From: Fusicatenibacter saccharivorans
Lineage (GTDB): Bacteria; Bacillota; Clostridia; Lachnospirales; Lachnospiraceae
Length of the DNA: 64,000 nucleotides
NCBI RefSeq assembly: GCF_015557635.1
Contig: NZ_JADNOP010000014.1
Span: 41,798-105,797, forward strand
Direction of reading: 5' to 3'
This document shows, one piece after another, positions 61,292 through 64,000 of the stretch. Position 1 is the stretch's first letter, and each line of letters begins with the position of its first letter. The notes under the pieces are model-generated. The model was not told the DNA's origin, did not search any database, and worked only from the letters and a program-made list of their open reading frames with translations. The position numbers and the translations under genes were made by a program.

Positions 61292-63160
61292 ATGTGTGGA
61301 ATCGTTGGTTTTACAGGAAACCGACAGGCAGCACCGATCCTGCTGGATGGTCTGTCGAAACTGGAATATAGAGGATATGATTCGGCCGGATTGGCTGTCC
61401 GTGATGGAGAGAATCTGGCACAAGTCGTGAAAGCAAAGGGTCGTCTGTCCAATTTGATCGAAAAGACAGATGGCGGTAAGGCATTGAAAGGAACCTGTGG
61501 TATCGGACATACCCGCTGGGCTACCCACGGTGAGCCGAGCCAGACAAATGCACATCCGCATGTATCTGGTAATTGCACCAGATCTGGTTCCGGCCCGGTC
61601 GAATCCGAGGTCGTTGGTGTACATAACGGTATTATTGAGAACTATACCGAACTGAAGGAAAAGCTGCTGAAGCACGGTTACACTTTCTACAGCCAGACCG
61701 ATACGGAAGTAGTTGTTAAACTGGTTGATTACTATTATAAGAAGTATAACCTTGGCCCCATCGATGCTATTGCGAAGACAATGGTTCGTGTCCGTGGTTC
61801 CTATGCTTTGGAGCTGATGTTCCGTGACTATCCGGGCGAGATCTGGGTAGCGCGTAAGGACAGCCCGATGATCATCGGTATTGCGGCTGGTGAAACTTAT
61901 GTGGCTTCGGATGTTCCGGCAATCCTGAAATACACTCGCAATGTGTATTATATTGGAAACCTTGAGTTTGCAAAACTTGTTCCGGGTGAGGCTCATTTCT
62001 ATGACCTAAATGGTGATGAAATCGAAAAGCAGACCACCGAGATCAAGTGGGATGCAGAAGCGGCTGAAAAGGGCGGCTTTGAACATTTCATGATGAAAGA
62101 GATCCATGAGCAGCCGAAAGCTGTCCAGGATACTCTTAATTCCGTAATCAAGAACGGAGTTATCGATCTGTCCAGCGTGGAGATTACCGAAGATGAGATT
62201 AAGAATTTCGAGCAGATTTATATTGTTGCTTGTGGTTCTGCATGGCATGTGGGCATGGCTGTTCAGTATGTGCTGGAAGATATGGCAGACATCCCGGTGC
62301 GTGTGGAACTTGCATCTGAGTTCCGCTACCGTAAGATGCCGCTCAATCAGAAAGCACTGGTGATCGTTGTTAGCCAGTCTGGTGAGACAGCGGATACACT
62401 GGCAGCATTGCGTCTTGCAAAAGAAAAGGGCATCACCACAATGGCAATCGTTAATGTGGTGGGCAGCAGCATCGCGCGTGAAGCTGATAAAGTGTTCTAC
62501 ACACTTGCTGGACCGGAAATCTCTGTTGCTACGACAAAGGCATACAGTGCACAGCTTGCCGCTATGTACTGCCTGGCAGTGCAGTTTGCGAAGGTCAGAG
62601 GCAAAATCACGGATGAGCAGTACAGCTATTATATTTCTGAACTGCAGACTATTCCGGAGAAGATACAGAAGATTCTGGAAGACAAAGAGCGTATCCAGTG
62701 GTTTGCGGCAAAGTACGCCAACGCTCATGATGTGTTCTTTGTTGGTCGTGGTATCGACTATGCAGTCAGCCTGGAAGGCAGCTTGAAGCTGAAAGAAATC
62801 AGCTATATCCACTCCGAGGCATACGCAGCAGGTGAGCTGAAGCACGGCACTATCAGCCTGATTGAGCAGGGAACACTGGTCATCGGTGTGCTAACTCAGA
62901 GTGAACTGTATGAGAAGACTGTAAGCAATATGCTGGAGTGCAAGAGCCGTGGGGCTTATCTGATGGGACTGACTACTTATGGCAAGTACGAGATTGAAGA
63001 TCAAGTGAACTTCACAGTCTATGTCCCGAAGGTAGACGAGCATTTCATTGGCAGTCTGGCCGTGATTCCGCTGCAGTTGCTGGGATACTATGTATCTGTG
63101 GCAAAGGGCCTCGATGTGGATAAGCCGAGAAACCTTGCAAAGAGTGTGACGGTGGAGTGA
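61292..63160 (+). CDS. glmS: Glutamine-fructose-6-phosphate aminotransferase
   Basis: A 622-residue enzyme making glucosamine-6-phosphate from fructose-6-phosphate and glutamine. The mature N-terminal cysteine follows the start Met (CGIVGFTGNRQA). The glutaminase domain runs to about 240 (THGEPSQTNAHPHV, HNGIIENYTEL), two SIS domains follow (VSQSGETADTLAAL; KLKEISYIHSEAYAAGELKH), and the end is DKPRNLAKSVTVE. A short insert before the HNGIIENY loop (GNCTRSGSGPVESEVVG) is slightly longer than usual. Confidence 0.95.
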   Translation: MCGIVGFTGNRQAAPILLDGLSKLEYRGYDSAGLAVRDGENLAQVVKAKGRLSNLIEKTDGGKALKGTCGIGHTRWATHGEPSQTNAHPHVSGNCTRSGSGPVESEVVGVHNGIIENYTELKEKLLKHGYTFYSQTDTEVVVKLVDYYYKKYNLGPIDAIAKTMVRVRGSYALELMFRDYPGEIWVARKDSPMIIGIAAGETYVASDVPAILKYTRNVYYIGNLEFAKLVPGEAHFYDLNGDEIEKQTTEIKWDAEAAEKGGFEHFMMKEIHEQPKAVQDTLNSVIKNGVIDLSSVEITEDEIKNFEQIYIVACGSAWHVGMAVQYVLEDMADIPVRVELASEFRYRKMPLNQKALVIVVSQSGETADTLAALRLAKEKGITTMAIVNVVGSSIAREADKVFYTLAGPEISVATTKAYSAQLAAMYCLAVQFAKVRGKITDEQYSYYISELQTIPEKIQKILEDKERIQWFAAKYANAHDVFFVGRGIDYAVSLEGSLKLKEISYIHSEAYAAGELKHGTISLIEQGTLVIGVLTQSELYEKTVSNMLECKSRGAYLMGLTTYGKYEIEDQVNFTVYVPKVDEHFIGSLAVIPLQLLGYYVSVAKGLDVDKPRNLAKSVTVE

Positions 63161-63166
63161 TTGGAT

Positions 63167-63370
63167 ATGGAAAGAGAAATACCAGTACTATATAAAAGAA
63201 AAGAAGATTGTTGCGGATGCACAGCCTGTTATGCTATCTGTCCGAAAGAAGCTATATCTATGGTGGAAGACGAAGAAGGCTTTGAATATCCACAGATAGA
63301 TGAAAGTAAATGTGTTCGTTGCTATCAGTGCATTAAGGTATGCCCAATTAAAGCAGCACGAGCACAGTAA
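63167..63370 (+). CDS. Two-[4Fe-4S] ferredoxin
   Basis: A 67-residue ferredoxin with CCGCTACYAICP and CVRCYQCIKVCP cluster motifs. It begins IPVLYKRKEDCCGC, the way ferredoxin domains begin in fused FrhB-type polysaccharide proteins. Such a domain is missing from the protein at 58743. It may act with that protein, or be the remainder of a broken fused gene. GGAG lies 9 nt before the ATG. Confidence 0.88.
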   Translation: MEREIPVLYKRKEDCCGCTACYAICPKEAISMVEDEEGFEYPQIDESKCVRCYQCIKVCPIKAARAQ

Positions 63371-63379
63371 GGAGAGATT

Positions 63380-63782
63380 ATGAACACAACATTACTTATC
63401 ATGGCGGCCGGAATCGGCAGCCGATTTGGAACAGGAATAAAATAGTTGAAGCCGGTCGATGATGCTAACCATATCATCATGGACTACTCAATTCACGATG
63501 CGATTGAGGCTGGTTTCAAGCATGTGGTATTTATTATCCGTAAGGATATCGGGAAGGAGTTCAAAGAGGCCATCGGTGATCGTATTGCCGCTATTTGCTC
63601 TTCTCATAATGTAACTGTTGACTATGCTTTCCAAGATATTAACGATATTCCAGGAGAACTTCCGGCAGGCCGGACAAAGCCGTGGGGAACCGGTCAGGCT
63701 GTGCTTGCTGCGAAAAATGTGATTGAGACTCCGTTCATTGTGATCAATGCAGATGATTACTATGGCAAGGAAGGTTTCAAGG
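63380..63782 (+). pseudogene. Sugar nucleotidyltransferase disrupted by nonsense codon and IS66
   Basis: The sequence starts NTTLLIMAAGIGSRFGTGIK, the nucleotide-binding loop of NTP-transferases, but codon 22 is TAG where CAG (Gln) is expected (GIK-Q-LKPV). The frame continues with VIETPFIVINADDYYGKEGF, a metal-binding Asp region, and ends where an IS66-type element begins at 63783. About half of the gene is missing in the window. Confidence 0.85.
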
Positions 63783-63815
63783 TAAGCGCCAAATAATAAT
63801 GCGGTTAGATACAAG

Positions 63816-63846
63816 ATTACTCCAGCCCTTTACGAGTTGGAGTAAT
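63816..63846. terminator. Hairpin inside the IS66-type end
   Basis: ATTACTCCA (63816-63824) pairs with TGGAGTAAT (63838-63846). It lies just after the transposase stop on the minus strand. Confidence 0.55.
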
Positions 63847-63856
63847 TCACTATAAT

Positions 63857-64000
63857 TCACATGCGATTTTTGCTAGATTGGAGTTTTTCACTCCAAGGTG
63901 CCAGTTCCGCCAGCTGTTCATCGGTCATATTTTTACTCGGTCGGTTCTCCAGCAGAAATTTAAGATATCCGTAGATGTTCAGCCCATGTGCTTTGGCCAT
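63857..64000 (-). CDS. IS66-family transposase, C-terminal part
   Basis: The minus-strand frame, open at the window edge, reads AKAHGLNIYGYLKFLLENRP then LAELAPWSEKLQ and a stop at 63857. This is the C-terminal end of IS66 transposases (TnpC). The ATG at the edge is probably an internal methionine. Confidence 0.8.
   Translation of the reverse strand: MAKAHGLNIYGYLKFLLENRPSKNMTDEQLAELAPWSEKLQSSKNRM

Larger units (their letters stand above)
63783..64000 (-). mobile_element. IS66-type insertion sequence, one end in the window
   Basis: GTAAGCGCC at 63783 is a typical IS66 terminal sequence and coincides with the point where the nucleotidyltransferase frame stops making sense. The minus-strand transposase end lies 74 bases inside. 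The element runs past the window. Confidence 0.75.

Noticed and set aside
1..64000. CRISPR array or cas genes
   Set aside because: No series of regularly spaced direct repeats was noticed, and no Cas protein is encoded.
1..64000. Prophage or integrative element
   Set aside because: No integrase, terminase, capsid or relaxase genes were seen; neither tRNA gene is followed by an obvious attachment-site duplication.

Overview
The window looks like a chromosomal segment of a Gram-positive, anaerobic gut Firmicute of the Lachnospiraceae type; the genus is not determined. Supporting signs are strong AGGAGG-type ribosome binding sites, sigma-A promoters, oxygen-sensitive radical-SAM enzymes, an ireB-ruvX-yrzB-rnjA gene order, large hybrid sensor kinases with receiver domains, GH31 and permuted GH3 glycosidases, and tRNA genes without an encoded CCA end. 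The backbone genes are of moderate GC, whereas much of the surface-polysaccharide region is clearly AT-rich.

Region by region: 1-11.6 kb is housekeeping. It holds tex, an S4-domain ylmH, trpS, an anaerobic RNR-activase-like radical-SAM gene, an unknown protein with a low-complexity centre, tadA, tRNA-Ser(CGA), an RsmF-like methyltransferase, a secreted coiled-coil/3D-domain protein, tRNA-Pro(CGG) and a HAD phosphatase. 12.0-19.5 kb is a three-gene sensory cassette: a soluble hybrid kinase, a lipoprotein solute-binding protein fused to a 5'-nucleotidase-C-like domain, and a membrane hybrid kinase. 19.6-24.8 kb holds two MarR regulators around a MATE exporter, nth, an AraC regulator and a MraY-like transferase. 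25-36.5 kb is a glycoside-utilisation region (two GH31 enzymes and the remains of a GH3 enzyme). It is interrupted by about 5 kb of accessory DNA: an HTH/HipA-like kinase pair flanked by two similar hairpin repeats, small orphan genes, a Uma2 fragment, and an IS200/IS605-type element whose right end sits exactly where the GH3 gene is broken. 36.7-42.2 kb is the ireB-ruvX-yrzB-rnjA-ylbF-(mltG-like)-trmR-trhP housekeeping operon.

42.3-63.8 kb is a surface polysaccharide locus. A long leader is followed by GT4 and GT2 glycosyltransferases, an ATP-grasp enzyme, a YkvI-like transporter, a radical-SAM/SPASM protein, LicD, a class V aminotransferase, a cytidylyltransferase fused to a degenerate Gfo/Idh domain, EpsG, a pyruvyl transferase, a flippase, an acyltransferase, a coenzyme-F420-hydrogenase-beta-type protein, GlmM and GlmS. 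The locus shows active remodelling. There are G11 and G9 homopolymers inside two coding regions, which are candidate phase-variation switches. There are two degraded acyltransferases and a ferredoxin domain separated from its usual partner. A sugar nucleotidyltransferase carries a nonsense codon and is then cut by an IS66-type element running off the window end. The LicD/aminotransferase/cytidylyltransferase trio suggests a CDP-activated, possibly amino-bearing, phospho-substituent on the polymer; that is inference.
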